Shown: positions 33,493 to 41,770 of the stretch, one piece after another | Layout of the letters: each line of letters begins with the position of its first letter | How positions within the stretch are numbered: the stretch's first letter is position 1 | Source of the DNA: JBBBNV01 sp037137075 | Lineage (GTDB): Bacteria > Bacillota > Bacilli > Paenibacillales > NBRC-103111 | Direction of reading: 5' to 3' | DNA: 47,593 bases | NCBI RefSeq assembly: GCF_037137075.1 | Contig: NZ_JBBBNV010000031.1 | Coordinates: forward strand, 1 to 47,593 | Translations under genes and position numbers: made by a program | Notes under the pieces: model-generated | Database searches by the model: none | What the model saw: only the letters and a program-made list of their open reading frames with translations | Told to the model about the DNA's origin: nothing

Positions 33493-33549
33493 AAGCAACG
33501 AAAAAGCTTCTCCGCCGGTATTGTGGCTGAAGAAGCTTTTTCGTTGCTT
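33493..33549 (-). terminator. Long perfect terminator of the MFS gene
   Basis: Arms of 19 bases (33493-33511 and 33531-33549) are exact inverted complements, with AAAAAGCTTCT at the inner end. It lies 17 bases after the transporter stop. Confidence 0.8.
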
Positions 33550-33566
33550 GCTCGTTGAATGCCCGC

Positions 33567-34742
33567 CTATGAAACAGCCGTTTTGAGCGTGACGGCCTTG
33601 CGGTCCAGAACGATGAAGCGCTGGAGCAAAATGATCGCTGCGATACAGAGCACGCCGCCAATAAGATACGGCAGGCTGTCCTGGACGTTAAACAGCAGCG
33701 TCCCAAGCAGCGGCCCCGTTATCCGGCCCAGACTGTCCATCGATGAACTGAGACCGGAGGCGACACCTTGCCGAACCGTCGTTTTTTGCGTAATGAGCGA
33801 GGTAACACAGGGCCTTATCAGCGCATTCCCAACAGAGAATACCGATAAATAAATCGCCGTGGTCAGCATACTGTCAGCCAGCATAAGCAGGAAAAATCCA
33901 ACCGCTGAAGCGAGCAGGCCAAACAGCACATAACGGTTTTCTGTCCCCGGCTTCACCCTCCGGACGACCCCGCCTTGAATCAGGGCGCCGACAATGCCGC
34001 TAATCAGAAACAAATAACCTATTCCCTGCGGAGTAATGTCAAAGCGCCGCATGGCAAATACCTGCAGGGTGCTCTCCAGTCCGGCGAGGGTAAACGAGAC
34101 GAAGAAGGACAGCACATACAAATATTTGAGCTTTCCAGAAAAGGCGCTCCAGCGGGATACGCGAGGCTCGCCCGTTCCACGGCGCTGCTCGGGCGTCAAG
34201 GATTCCTGCAAATATATGCCGGCAAACAGCAGCGTCAGCAGACTGAGCACGCCAGCCGCAAAAAAAGGCACCGCCGTGCCGAAGCCGCTAAGCAAGCCGC
34301 CGATGGCGGGCCCGAATATAAAGCCCATCCCGATCGACATGCCGACCAGGCCCATTCCTTTCGTACGATTCTCCTCCGTCGTAATGTCAGCAACATAAGC
34401 CACAGCACAGGCTGTGGCCGCGCCCGAAGCAAGCCCTCCGAGTATTCTGGATAAATACATCAGTACAAGATTGTCTCCAGCGATCCCAAATAGAAAAAAG
34501 CTGAGAGCAAATCCGATTAATCCGGTCATGATGACGGGTCTGCGCCCAATGCGATCGGACAAACCGCCCCAAAGCGGGGAGAAAATAAATGAAAACAACG
34601 AATATACGGACAGCAGCAGCCCCAGGTGCAGCGGATTGTTTTCCGCGTTCGGAATCGCAATCGGCATGACCGGTATAATGATACCGAAGCCCAAAAATAA
34701 CGTCATTAACAGCACCATAATAACAGCAATCCGTTTGTTCAT
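33567..34742 (-). CDS. MFS drug/metabolite exporter (DHA1-like)
   Basis: A 391-aa polytopic membrane protein with about 12 helices. Motif A reads GGLSDRIGRRPV in the first cytoplasmic loop. The antiporter motif C is visible as GMGFIFGPAIGG, which points to export rather than uptake. Closest in pattern to Bmr/TetA-type drug:H+ antiporters, but the substrate cannot be inferred. ATG 34740-34742 is taken, with GAGAGG 11 bases upstream; a GTG at 34749-34751 is too close. It is divergent from speA. Confidence 0.87.
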   Translation of the reverse strand: MNKRIAVIMVLLMTLFLGFGIIIPVMPIAIPNAENNPLHLGLLLSVYSLFSFIFSPLWGGLSDRIGRRPVIMTGLIGFALSFFLFGIAGDNLVLMYLSRILGGLASGAATACAVAYVADITTEENRTKGMGLVGMSIGMGFIFGPAIGGLLSGFGTAVPFFAAGVLSLLTLLFAGIYLQESLTPEQRRGTGEPRVSRWSAFSGKLKYLYVLSFFVSFTLAGLESTLQVFAMRRFDITPQGIGYLFLISGIVGALIQGGVVRRVKPGTENRYVLFGLLASAVGFFLLMLADSMLTTAIYLSVFSVGNALIRPCVTSLITQKTTVRQGVASGLSSSMDSLGRITGPLLGTLLFNVQDSLPYLIGGVLCIAAIILLQRFIVLDRKAVTLKTAVS

Positions 34743-35096
34743 ATGAAGCACATCCTCTCATTCCGGCAAACACAGCTAAGCTTGAACACAATTTCATCGT
34801 ACCATAATTCGATTTCAGGAAAAAATGAACATTTCGAGAACATGCCCGCCATCGTTCGGCCTTCCCTGAAGCTCACACCTCATCTTATGTTCTTACATCT
34901 ATATAGCTGCAAAATCAGGTCTCTCTTTTCTGCACGGCACTCCCGCATCCTATTTGGATATCCTTCCCAATACACCCGATTTTATGCCATCTTTTCTACA
35001 CGGAAAAATCACTTGCATCCTAGGTCCAATTTGATATACTTGGGCTTGTTTACTATTCGCAGCAGTTTATTATTGGAAGGAAGTGGGAGTTCCATA
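34743..35096. other. Divergent intergenic region (MFS exporter / speA)
   Basis: About 350 bp without a credible gene, although one plus frame stays open into speA. It holds the speA promoter at its right end. A minus-strand TACGAT near 34800 may be the exporter's -10. No riboswitch was recognised. Confidence 0.5.
35013..35040 (+). promoter_or_regulatory. Promoter of speA
   Basis: TTGCAT (35013-35018) and TATACT (35035-35040) with a 16-base spacer, 57 bases before the ATG. Confidence 0.6.
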
Positions 35097-36566
35097 ATGA
35101 ATCATCAGCTTACCCCTTTGTTTACCCGACTAAAAGAACACGCAGCGCGTAACCCGCTGCAATTTCATATTCCCGGCCACAAAAAAGGCGCCGGCATGGA
35201 CGATGAATTTCGCGCGTTTATCGGTGACAATGCGTTGTCCATTGACCTCATTAATATTGCCCCGCTGGATGACCTGCACCGTCCCGGCGGAGTCATTAAA
35301 GAAGCGCAGGAGCTGGCCGCCGACGCTTTTGGCGCAGACCATACCTTCTTCTCTGTTCAGGGGACAAGCGGCGCAATTATGACCATGATTATGTCTGTCT
35401 GTGAGCCGGGGGATAAAATAATTGTGCCCCGCAACGTGCATAAATCGGTCATGACGGCCATTATTTATGCCGGAGCCAAGCCGGTGTTTATTTCCCCTGC
35501 CACCGATGACAACCTGGGCATCTCCCACGGCATCACCACATCGTCGGTCCGGCGCGCGCTGCAGCGGCATCCGGATGCTAATGCAGTGCTTGTCATTAAT
35601 CCGACGTATTTTGGAGTAAGCGCCAATCTGAAAGAAATTGTTGATCTTGTGCACAGCTACGATATTCCGGTGCTTGTAGATGAAGCGCACGGCGTGCATA
35701 TTCATTTTCATGACAAGCTGCCTCTCTCCGCAATGCAGGCGGGCGCCGACATGGCTGCCACCAGCGTGCACAAGCTGGGCGGCTCGCTGACCCAGAGCTC
35801 GGTACTCAATATTCAAGGCACCCGTGTTAACGCCAAGCGTGTGCAGTCCATCATCAGTATGATGACGACCACCTCCACGTCTTATATTTTGCTGGCTTCC
35901 CTGGATACAGCGCGGCGTCAGCTTGCCCTGAAAGGACGAGAGCTGGCACAGCAGGCTATCGAACTGGCGGACTACACGCGCAGCGCCATTAATGAAATTG
36001 AAGGCCTGTATTGCTTCGGGCGGGAAATCCTCGGTCAGGAAGCTACGTTTGATATGGATCCGACCAAGCTGACGATTCACGTCCGCAAGCTCGGCATCAC
36101 AGGCTATGAGGCCGAAAACTGGCTTCGTCAGGAGCATAACATCGAGGTTGAGCTTAGTGACATGTACAACATACTGTGTCTGGTCACACCCGGCGACGAT
36201 CATTCCACCCTCGACAAATTGATTATCGCCTTACGTGAGCTTGCTTCACTCCATGGCACGGAGAAAGAAACCAAAGAAGTCGTTGTCAAAAATCCGGTCA
36301 TTCCGGTATTGTCCATCTCCCCCCGGGATGCCTTCTATGCCGATACCGAGCTTGTGCCGCTCCGTGAAGCAGCCGACCGGATTATTGCGGAATTTATTTT
36401 CGTTTATCCGCCGGGCATTCCGATTCTGCTGCCGGGCGAGGTCATCTCCCAGGAGAACATTGATTATATTATCGAGCATATTGATGTCGGGCTGCCGGTT
36501 CAAGGGCCTGAGGATAAAACACTTGAGATGATTAAGGTCATCGTAGAAACCAAACCAATCTTCTGA
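35097..36566 (+). CDS. speA: Arginine decarboxylase (Orn/Lys/Arg decarboxylase class I)
   Basis: Converts arginine to agmatine for polyamine synthesis. The 489-aa PLP enzyme matches Bacillus SpeA closely in length and sequence: LQFHIPGHKKGAGMD, FFSVQGTSGAIM, VLVDEAHGVHIHFHD, the PLP lysine Lys226 in TSVHKLGGSLTQSS, and FVYPPGIPILLPGE near the C-terminus. Start ATG 35097 was chosen by homology and GGGAG; the frame is open upstream but not conserved. Family members also act on lysine or ornithine, but Bacillus similarity favours arginine. No speE/speB genes adjoin it. Confidence 0.93.
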   Translation: MNHQLTPLFTRLKEHAARNPLQFHIPGHKKGAGMDDEFRAFIGDNALSIDLINIAPLDDLHRPGGVIKEAQELAADAFGADHTFFSVQGTSGAIMTMIMSVCEPGDKIIVPRNVHKSVMTAIIYAGAKPVFISPATDDNLGISHGITTSSVRRALQRHPDANAVLVINPTYFGVSANLKEIVDLVHSYDIPVLVDEAHGVHIHFHDKLPLSAMQAGADMAATSVHKLGGSLTQSSVLNIQGTRVNAKRVQSIISMMTTTSTSYILLASLDTARRQLALKGRELAQQAIELADYTRSAINEIEGLYCFGREILGQEATFDMDPTKLTIHVRKLGITGYEAENWLRQEHNIEVELSDMYNILCLVTPGDDHSTLDKLIIALRELASLHGTEKETKEVVVKNPVIPVLSISPRDAFYADTELVPLREAADRIIAEFIFVYPPGIPILLPGEVISQENIDYIIEHIDVGLPVQGPEDKTLEMIKVIVETKPIF

Positions 36567-36593
36567 TATGATGGACTTGAAAGGGGTGGGCCG

Positions 36594-37019
36594 ATGAGCC
36601 AAAGCGCATTTTTGTATTTCGTGGAGGGTTCCGAAGTCGCTTCATTAAGCCTTGATGAACTGAAACAGAAGCTGGGCCATTACAAGGAACAGACCGGCCG
36701 GACAGGACAGCAGCTCGGCTGGGATTATGCCGACGCCGCCTTTCCTTATACAGTTGAAACAAAGCCTGAGGCGGAAGGCAAATGGTTTTATCTCAAAGGA
36801 ACTAACCAGCAGTACAATTATATCGTTTTTGGCTGCGGCAGCCGCCCGGACGAAGAGACAAAGCGTGAAGCCGCGTATGTCCAGGTCGTTCTTCCTGACG
36901 ACAGCACACACGGCGATAAAGCGAAAGCAAGTGAGCTGTGCAAATATTTGGCTAAGCAGCTAAAAGCCGAGCTTCACCTGTTTAACGGCCGGATTATGTA
37001 TTTCAATCCAAGAAAATAA
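36594..37019 (+). CDS. DUF1885-like small protein
   Basis: A 141-aa soluble protein starting MSQSAFLYFVEGSEVASLSL, with QLGWDYADAAFPY and the terminal ELHLFNGRIMYFNPRK. This pattern resembles the DUF1885 family of Bacilli from memory; function unknown. GGGGTGG sits 4 bases before the ATG and the gene begins 27 bp after speA, so the two are probably co-transcribed. Its TAA is inside a terminator stem. Confidence 0.75.
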   Translation: MSQSAFLYFVEGSEVASLSLDELKQKLGHYKEQTGRTGQQLGWDYADAAFPYTVETKPEAEGKWFYLKGTNQQYNYIVFGCGSRPDEETKREAAYVQVVLPDDSTHGDKAKASELCKYLAKQLKAELHLFNGRIMYFNPRK

Positions 37020-37048
37020 CCCTTCGCGAGCCCGCGAAGGGTTATTTT
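37013..37048 (+). terminator. Terminator containing the DUF1885-like stop codon
   Basis: Sixteen-base perfect arms (37013-37028 and 37033-37048) with TTATTTTCTT following. The stop TAA 37017-37019 lies in the left arm. It may also serve the convergent DUF1292 gene. Confidence 0.85.
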
Positions 37049-37063
37049 CTTGATCGTCGGCGC

Positions 37064-37372
37064 TTAGGCGTTGTTTGCTTCACGCTCGGCGATTTCATTA
37101 TAAATGGCCACTACGTGGTTCCATTCTTCATCGTCTTCAATCGCAACCAGATAGGCTTCATCGTTCTCTTCCTCAATACGGAAAATAACGCCGTCGGCTT
37201 CCGGATCGTTACGGTCTAGCAGCACCGCATAACCCCGGTCTTGATATTCGAACGTATACACCATGACCATTTCATGCTCTTTGCCTTCGGCATCGGTGAC
37301 AATGAACACGTCCTCGTCATGCTCTCCGCCGCATCCGCAATTCTCATCATGGTCGTGATTGTGCTCGCTCAT
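37064..37372 (-). CDS. DUF1292 (YrzB-like) acidic protein
   Basis: A 102-aa acidic protein of the DUF1292 family. It begins with a His/Asp/Cys-rich tract (MSEHNHDHDENCGCGG) that looks metal-binding. The family core follows: DVFIVTDAEGKEHEM, DRGYAVLLDRNDPE and FRIEEENDEAYL. Function unknown; in many Firmicutes the family gene sits beside yrrK/ruvX or alaS, but not here. TGAGG precedes the ATG. Confidence 0.88.
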   Translation of the reverse strand: MSEHNHDHDENCGCGGEHDEDVFIVTDAEGKEHEMVMVYTFEYQDRGYAVLLDRNDPEADGVIFRIEEENDEAYLVAIEDDEEWNHVVAIYNEIAEREANNA

Positions 37373-37455
37373 GGAAAAACCTCATTTCGTGAAAGGATCA
37401 TTTACGTTAGTATCGTATCACTTTCAAAATGAAGGGTCAATCGCTTCGGGACCCA

Positions 37456-38085
37456 TTACTGCGATTTTATTTCTTTTTGCGCGACGACGGTGTAATCGTC
37501 ACCTTCCGCAATTTTCATCGACAATTGCACATGATAGGAGCCGTACTCAGTAAACTTCACTTCAAACGGCCAAGGATACCAGAAGCTGTTGCCCGCATTT
37601 TCCAAATCCGTCTCATGGGAATCAACAACCTCTCCCGACGGGCTCACAATATCAATTTTCAGGGAGCTAATCGAAGTTTCCAGACTGTCTACCTGTGCAA
37701 AAACAACAAAGTACTGGGTTTTGCCCTTTTGCACCAGACCGAAGCTGTTCTGAATCCCGTTGATTTCAGCATTTTTACCATCCTTCAGCAGCTTCTCGCC
37801 AACAAATAAATGGACATTCGGCTTATAAATATCCACTGTATTTGTAGCGCTATCCCACTTCACCAGCGCTTGCAGCAGCTCCGCCAGCTTCCGCAAAGGG
37901 AGAACGACGCTGCCGTCAATCATAAAGCCTGGAACATTACCTAGACTGGCCTCGTTGTTATTGACCTTCACATTGACTTTTGCAAAACCGTGGTACTCCC
38001 CCCAAGGCGAAGCTGCCGCGACCGTGCCCGTACCCAGTACAGTACAAACTAACGCCATTGCCAGCAGTTTTCTTCCTTTCATCAT
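37456..38085 (-). CDS. Secreted stalk-domain protein (second)
   Basis: A 209-aa exported protein. The signal peptide MKGRKLLAMALVCTVLGTGTVAAA is followed by a short stalk domain (VVLPLRKLAELLQALVKWD). A C-terminal beta-rich domain (FVVFAQVDSLETSISSLKIDI, YGSYHVQLSMKIA) resembles Ig-like intracellular-inhibitor folds. It is paralogous in domain type, not in full length, to the protein at 29496-30425. GGAGG precedes the start; adjacent ATGs at 38083-38085 and 38080-38082 are both possible. Confidence 0.8.
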   Translation of the reverse strand: MMKGRKLLAMALVCTVLGTGTVAAASPWGEYHGFAKVNVKVNNNEASLGNVPGFMIDGSVVLPLRKLAELLQALVKWDSATNTVDIYKPNVHLFVGEKLLKDGKNAEINGIQNSFGLVQKGKTQYFVVFAQVDSLETSISSLKIDIVSPSGEVVDSHETDLENAGNSFWYPWPFEVKFTEYGSYHVQLSMKIAEGDDYTVVAQKEIKSQ

Positions 38086-38323
38086 CAAGCAACCTCCATC
38101 ACGTTGAAAAGCTCATTTGCATGATTATACTCCGCTCCGATACAAGAGTTGCGTATAAGACCGGGAATTTTTTGTTGTTCACACCAAGGTCGTAAAAAAA
38201 TGGTATTTTATCATACTTTGAATCTGGTGTAAACAATAAAAGAATCGAATGGAATACAATACCATTTTACCCTTTTTTCCTGTACACTAGAGCTAGAGCC
38301 TAATTGAGGGGAACATAACAATC

Positions 38324-38491
38324 ATGAATGCAACTCAACAGCTGCAAATGGAAATTGATAGACTTAAGCTGCATCTGGAAGTGGCCGCCATGCAGTACAA
38401 TTACGATTTCGGTCATCCGGATGTCATTGAGCTAAGTCAGAGATTGGACAAGCTCATTGTTCAATTTATGGAAATACAAACAGCAATGTAA
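38324..38491 (+). CDS. Spo0E-like aspartyl-phosphate phosphatase
   Basis: A 55-aa gene with the Spo0E-family signature: an N-terminal helix (LQMEIDRLKLHLE) and the second helix VIELSQRLDKLIVQFM, the S-x-x-LD core. Spo0E-type phosphatases remove phosphate from Spo0A~P and delay sporulation. GAGGGG lies about 12 bases before the ATG, and a clean terminator follows at once. It is an independent unit. The family call rests on the motif and size. Confidence 0.85.
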   Translation: MNATQQLQMEIDRLKLHLEVAAMQYNYDFGHPDVIELSQRLDKLIVQFMEIQTAM

Positions 38492-38497
38492 GATATG

Positions 38498-38519
38498 ACC
38501 GGGAATATCCCGGTTTTTT
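38498..38519 (+). terminator. Terminator of the Spo0E-like gene
   Basis: ACCGGGA-ATA-TCCCGGT followed by TTTTTT, 6 bases past the stop codon. Confidence 0.92.
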
Positions 38520-38616
38520 ATTTTTTCCTGCAATTCTACTATCGCATGAAGGGGTACTCATGATATAGTCTTCATGTATTGACATTCATTGTCAGTCTCA
38601 AAGGAGGCCGCTTTGC

Positions 38617-39357
38617 TTGCTCAACATCCAAATGCTTGGCACAGGCAGTGCTTTTGCCAAAAAATATTTTAATAATAATGCTCTCGTTTCCTATAACGGA
38701 TTTAGGCTGCTGATTGATCTTGGCGTTACGGGCTCGCTGTCCCTGCATCAATTAGGGATTGGAATGGACAAGATCGACGCCGTGCTCATTACACATCTGC
38801 ACGCTGATCATATCGGAGGCCTGGAGGAATATGCGTACCAGATGAAATTCGTATACGGCCGCAAGCCGCGGCTGTATGTACCGGATGTTTTGATTCGGCC
38901 GCTGTGGGAGAATTCCTTGCGCGGCGGGCTTGAGCACGATACGGAAGGCCCGCAAACGATGAGTGATTATTTCGAAGTGATTCCGGTCTATCCGGGTACG
39001 CCCGTCGCGTTCAGGGGCGGACTGACGGTTGAAGCAGTGCGTACCACGCATGTGCCGGGAAAACCGAGCTTTTCGTTATTTTTGAACGGTAGTATCTTCT
39101 ATAGCTGTGATATCATCTTCGATCGCAGCCTGCTCCAGCACGTGCATCAGGAACGAGCCTGCCATACGATTCTGCATGACTGCCAGCTCAGCTCGCCAGG
39201 GGTTGTCCATGCATCACTTGATGAGCTGCTCACACTGCCGGACGAGCTGCAAGAGAAAATTTGGCTTATGCATTACGGTGACACGATGGAAGCCTTTATC
39301 GGAAAAACAGGAAAAATGAGGTTTCTCCGCCAGCATGAAGCTTACACCTTCCCATAA
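38617..39357 (+). CDS. MBL-fold metallo-hydrolase
   Basis: A 246-aa metallo-beta-lactamase-fold hydrolase. The metal site THLHADHIGG and preceding GTGSAFAKKYFNNNALV loop resemble the RNase Z/PqqB-like branch, and later His/Asp ligands are plausible in TTHVPGKPS, YSCDIIFD and MHYGD. Substrate unknown. TTG 38617 is the start, 9 bases after AAGGAGG. An inverted repeat TGACA-TTCAT-TGTCA (38580-38594) lies just upstream and could be an operator. Monocistronic. Confidence 0.85.
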   Translation: MLNIQMLGTGSAFAKKYFNNNALVSYNGFRLLIDLGVTGSLSLHQLGIGMDKIDAVLITHLHADHIGGLEEYAYQMKFVYGRKPRLYVPDVLIRPLWENSLRGGLEHDTEGPQTMSDYFEVIPVYPGTPVAFRGGLTVEAVRTTHVPGKPSFSLFLNGSIFYSCDIIFDRSLLQHVHQERACHTILHDCQLSSPGVVHASLDELLTLPDELQEKIWLMHYGDTMEAFIGKTGKMRFLRQHEAYTFP

Positions 39358-39390
39358 CAAAACCCTCCGGTATCCACCGGAGGGTTTTGT
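39357..39390 (+). terminator. Terminator of the MBL gene
   Basis: ACAAAACCCTCCGG pairs with CCGGAGGGTTTTGT, followed by TCTTTTTT. The last base of the stop codon is the first base of the stem. Confidence 0.9.
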
Positions 39391-39441
39391 TCTTTTTTAC
39401 ATCATATGCAAGGACATTCTTTCAAATCCTGGCCGTTTAAA

Positions 39442-39675
39442 TTAAAACAGAGGCAGATTGTCGAGATTGTTGCTCGGATCACCGTCAGCGTCTCCGCGGA
39501 TGTACAGCTCTCCATCCCTGCCCTTGAAAGCATTCACACCTTGAATCGCTCCCTGCTGTACCTCCTGCAGTGCTTGCGCATAGTCCAATGTACGGCCGGA
39601 CGACGTGCGGAAGGCCGTTATATCACCATCGCTGTTTTTTTGTACGGCTACAAATGAATCGCGCTCTCCTGGCAT
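39442..39675 (-). CDS. DUF3892-like small protein
   Basis: A 77-aa protein resembling the DUF3892 family: a VAVQKNSDGDITAFRTSSGR beginning, YAQALQEVQQG, and the C-terminal GRDGELYIRGDADGDPSNN. Members are common in Bacillales with no assigned role. ATG 39673-39675 follows AGGAGG by 8 bases; an upstream GTG overlaps that site. Confidence 0.82.
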   Translation of the reverse strand: MPGERDSFVAVQKNSDGDITAFRTSSGRTLDYAQALQEVQQGAIQGVNAFKGRDGELYIRGDADGDPSNNLDNLPLF

Positions 39676-39798
39676 CTGGGCCACCTCCTAGGGAAATAAA
39701 ATTACGTACTTCCTTAGTATGGCTTGTTTGCCATGAATCATACGCCCGGGATTCCTTACTCTAGTCCAAGTACACCGTTGCATTACATAACGCCGAAA

Positions 39799-40392
39799 TC
39801 AAGCTGAATGCTCCTCGTGCAGATGGCTTATACAGTTGTACAGACTGCATTCCCACGCGTCTGCGGAACGGTGAACAACAGTAAGCGACGTATTCTGAAG
39901 CATCTCCAGCGGCTGGTTATTCAATAGGACCCGAAGCGTTTCACTGATAAATGCGCCATGGCTCACCAGCAAAATGCGCCGGCCCGGATATTGGTGCGAT
40001 AATTCCTCTACCAAGGATATCCCCCTGGCTTGTACTTCCTCCAGCGGCTCTGAGCCGTGATCCTGGGCCTCCCAAGCGTCTCCCCATTTTTGCACCCGAT
40101 CTTCAACGGTCGTACCCTCCAAGCGCCCATGGCTCCGCTCCCGCAGGCGCATGTCATAGCGGTGTACCGGGAGCCCAATAGCTTCTGCAATCGTATCGGC
40201 CGTGCAGCTTGCCCGCTGCAAGTCGCTGCTTATGATCATATCCCAGCCGTGGTTATCTGCCGCCAAGCGCTTAGCCAGCATCGACGCCTGACGCCTTCCT
40301 TCTTCATTAAGCGGAATATCCACCTGACCCTGCGCTCTTCGCTCCCGATTCCAATCTGTAACCCCATGCCGGACAAAACCTATCATCGTCAA
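39799..40392 (-). CDS. Histidine phosphatase (phosphoglycerate mutase-like)
   Basis: A 197-aa histidine phosphatase. The phospho-His motif is FVRHGVTDWN at the N-terminus, followed by SDLQRASCTADTI, RLRERSHGRLEG with the acid/base Glu, and the second catalytic His in LLVSHGAFI. Members include PhoE, GpmB-like and CobC-type enzymes; which substrate applies is open. TTG 40390-40392 is 9 bases after GGAGG; ATG 40384-40386 is the alternative. The upstream open frame has no ribosome site. Confidence 0.88.
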   Translation of the reverse strand: MTMIGFVRHGVTDWNRERRAQGQVDIPLNEEGRRQASMLAKRLAADNHGWDMIISSDLQRASCTADTIAEAIGLPVHRYDMRLRERSHGRLEGTTVEDRVQKWGDAWEAQDHGSEPLEEVQARGISLVEELSHQYPGRRILLVSHGAFISETLRVLLNNQPLEMLQNTSLTVVHRSADAWECSLYNCISHLHEEHSA

Positions 40393-40530
40393 TGAATACT
40401 CCCTCCTTCGTGATTTATTAAGTATAAAGCAGGAAGAAGCCGCCGCCAAGATATCCTTACATTGACCAACTGAGCCTTTTTCACCACACTTCTTACTATA
40501 GTGTTTTAAACACAGCATAAATAAAATGCC

Positions 40531-40566
40531 AAAAAAGCACCGCAGGACCTGTGAGTCCTGTGGTGC
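40531..40566 (-). terminator. Terminator of the DGQHR pair
   Basis: GCACC-CAGGAC pairs with GTCCTG-GGTGC (12-base arms, one wobble). On the minus strand six T follow. It lies just past the second DGQHR gene. Confidence 0.88.
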
Positions 40567-40582
40567 AATAGGCAAGCTATCC

Positions 40583-41770
40583 CTATGCAGGCGAAGCAAT
40601 GCTCTCGGGACGGTCACCGCCAAGCTCGTGAAAAAATTGAACAAGCTTGCCGTGCTTGCGCAGCGATTTCTCATGGATCAGGTTCAGCTTGCCGTTCTGC
40701 AGTGTGCCGAACCGCTCAATAAGCTCTGTGTTGCCGTGCGACCAATCAAAGCCATCCAGCACCTTCATACAATCCGTCCAATTCGGATTATAGCTTCCAC
40801 CGGCAAAAGCGAAATCATGGGCAAACAAAGCTAAGCTTTCCTGCATCACCCTGCTGGAGGAGGTAAATTGAGCCAGGCCTGGCTGCTCCGGCATAATCGG
40901 CAGAATCGCATGGAAAAACTGATGCATCACCTCAATGTAAGTTGTCATGTCCGCCCGAATTTTCCGAGCCAGCTCGTAAGAAGGCTGCATTTTTCCCGAG
41001 AACAGCATCGTTGCCGTAGAGTAGAGCCAGCTATAGCAGGTAAAGTTTTTATTAAACGACGTCAAGTTGTTGCGTGTCTCCACTCCGGCCGCTTTCAGCA
41101 GCATATTGTTCTCAGCCGCCTGCTGAATCACGACATTCAGCACATCCGTGGAATCAAAAGAATGGCCGAGTTCCTTGCTTACCAGCTGCACCTTGGAATT
41201 AATATCTCCGAACAGCTGGCGCTCTTCCTCCTCGCCGAGGCCAATGTACACTTGAGCGGCCAGCTCCGTGTCCAGCAGCTCTAGCCGGCGGGATTCCAGC
41301 TCCGAAAGCATGCCTTCCGTTTGCTCCAGCTCTTCGATCATCTCCGCATCCTGCGGGGCTTCACGAAGCTTAATTTTAATGCTGGCTATTTTCTTCTCTA
41401 GCCGTTTCACTTCCTTCTGAAGCTGCTCATTCACATAACCGAGCGCCAAAATCCGATGCTGGCCGTCCAAAATGCTGAGCTTGGCCCCATGCTGCAAATA
41501 CAGCTCCCCGTCAGACTGGCGGTCCAGCAGCTCCGCTTCCCTGAGCGATAGGGTCACCGGTCCAAAAAACACATGATCCAGCTCCCGCTCCTGCAAATAT
41601 TTTGATATTTTACGCCGCTGGCTGCTGCTCAGCTTGCGCTGCACCATTGGATCTATGGCCGTATAATTTAACAAATCCTGAACGCGCAGCGATAATGTCG
41701 CCATCCCGAATTGCTCGCAGAACGGGTGAATCGCCATGCTCAGGCGAAGTCCGCTTTTCCTCGTATTCAT
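40583..41770 (-). CDS. DGQHR-domain (DndB-like) protein B
   Basis: A 395-aa protein with LDGQHRILAL (DGQHR at 102-106) and EERQLFGDIN (about 182-191), the two signature blocks of DndB-type DGQHR proteins. Between them lies a highly charged helical region (about 113-165) that could form a coiled coil. DndB regulates phosphorothioate-modification operons in known systems, and the DGQHR fold is related to ParB-like nucleases/NTPases. No dndA, C, D or E gene is nearby. Its ATG overlaps the stop of the upstream DGQHR gene (ATGA) after GGAGG, so the two are translationally coupled. Role unknown. Confidence 0.82.
   Translation of the reverse strand: MNTRKSGLRLSMAIHPFCEQFGMATLSLRVQDLLNYTAIDPMVQRKLSSSQRRKISKYLQERELDHVFFGPVTLSLREAELLDRQSDGELYLQHGAKLSILDGQHRILALGYVNEQLQKEVKRLEKKIASIKIKLREAPQDAEMIEELEQTEGMLSELESRRLELLDTELAAQVYIGLGEEEERQLFGDINSKVQLVSKELGHSFDSTDVLNVVIQQAAENNMLLKAAGVETRNNLTSFNKNFTCYSWLYSTATMLFSGKMQPSYELARKIRADMTTYIEVMHQFFHAILPIMPEQPGLAQFTSSSRVMQESLALFAHDFAFAGGSYNPNWTDCMKVLDGFDWSHGNTELIERFGTLQNGKLNLIHEKSLRKHGKLVQFFHELGGDRPESIASPA

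Noticed and set aside
35130..36203. Long minus-strand open frame opposite speA
   Set aside because: speA is strongly homologous to arginine decarboxylase; the opposite frame has no ribosome site or recognisable motif.
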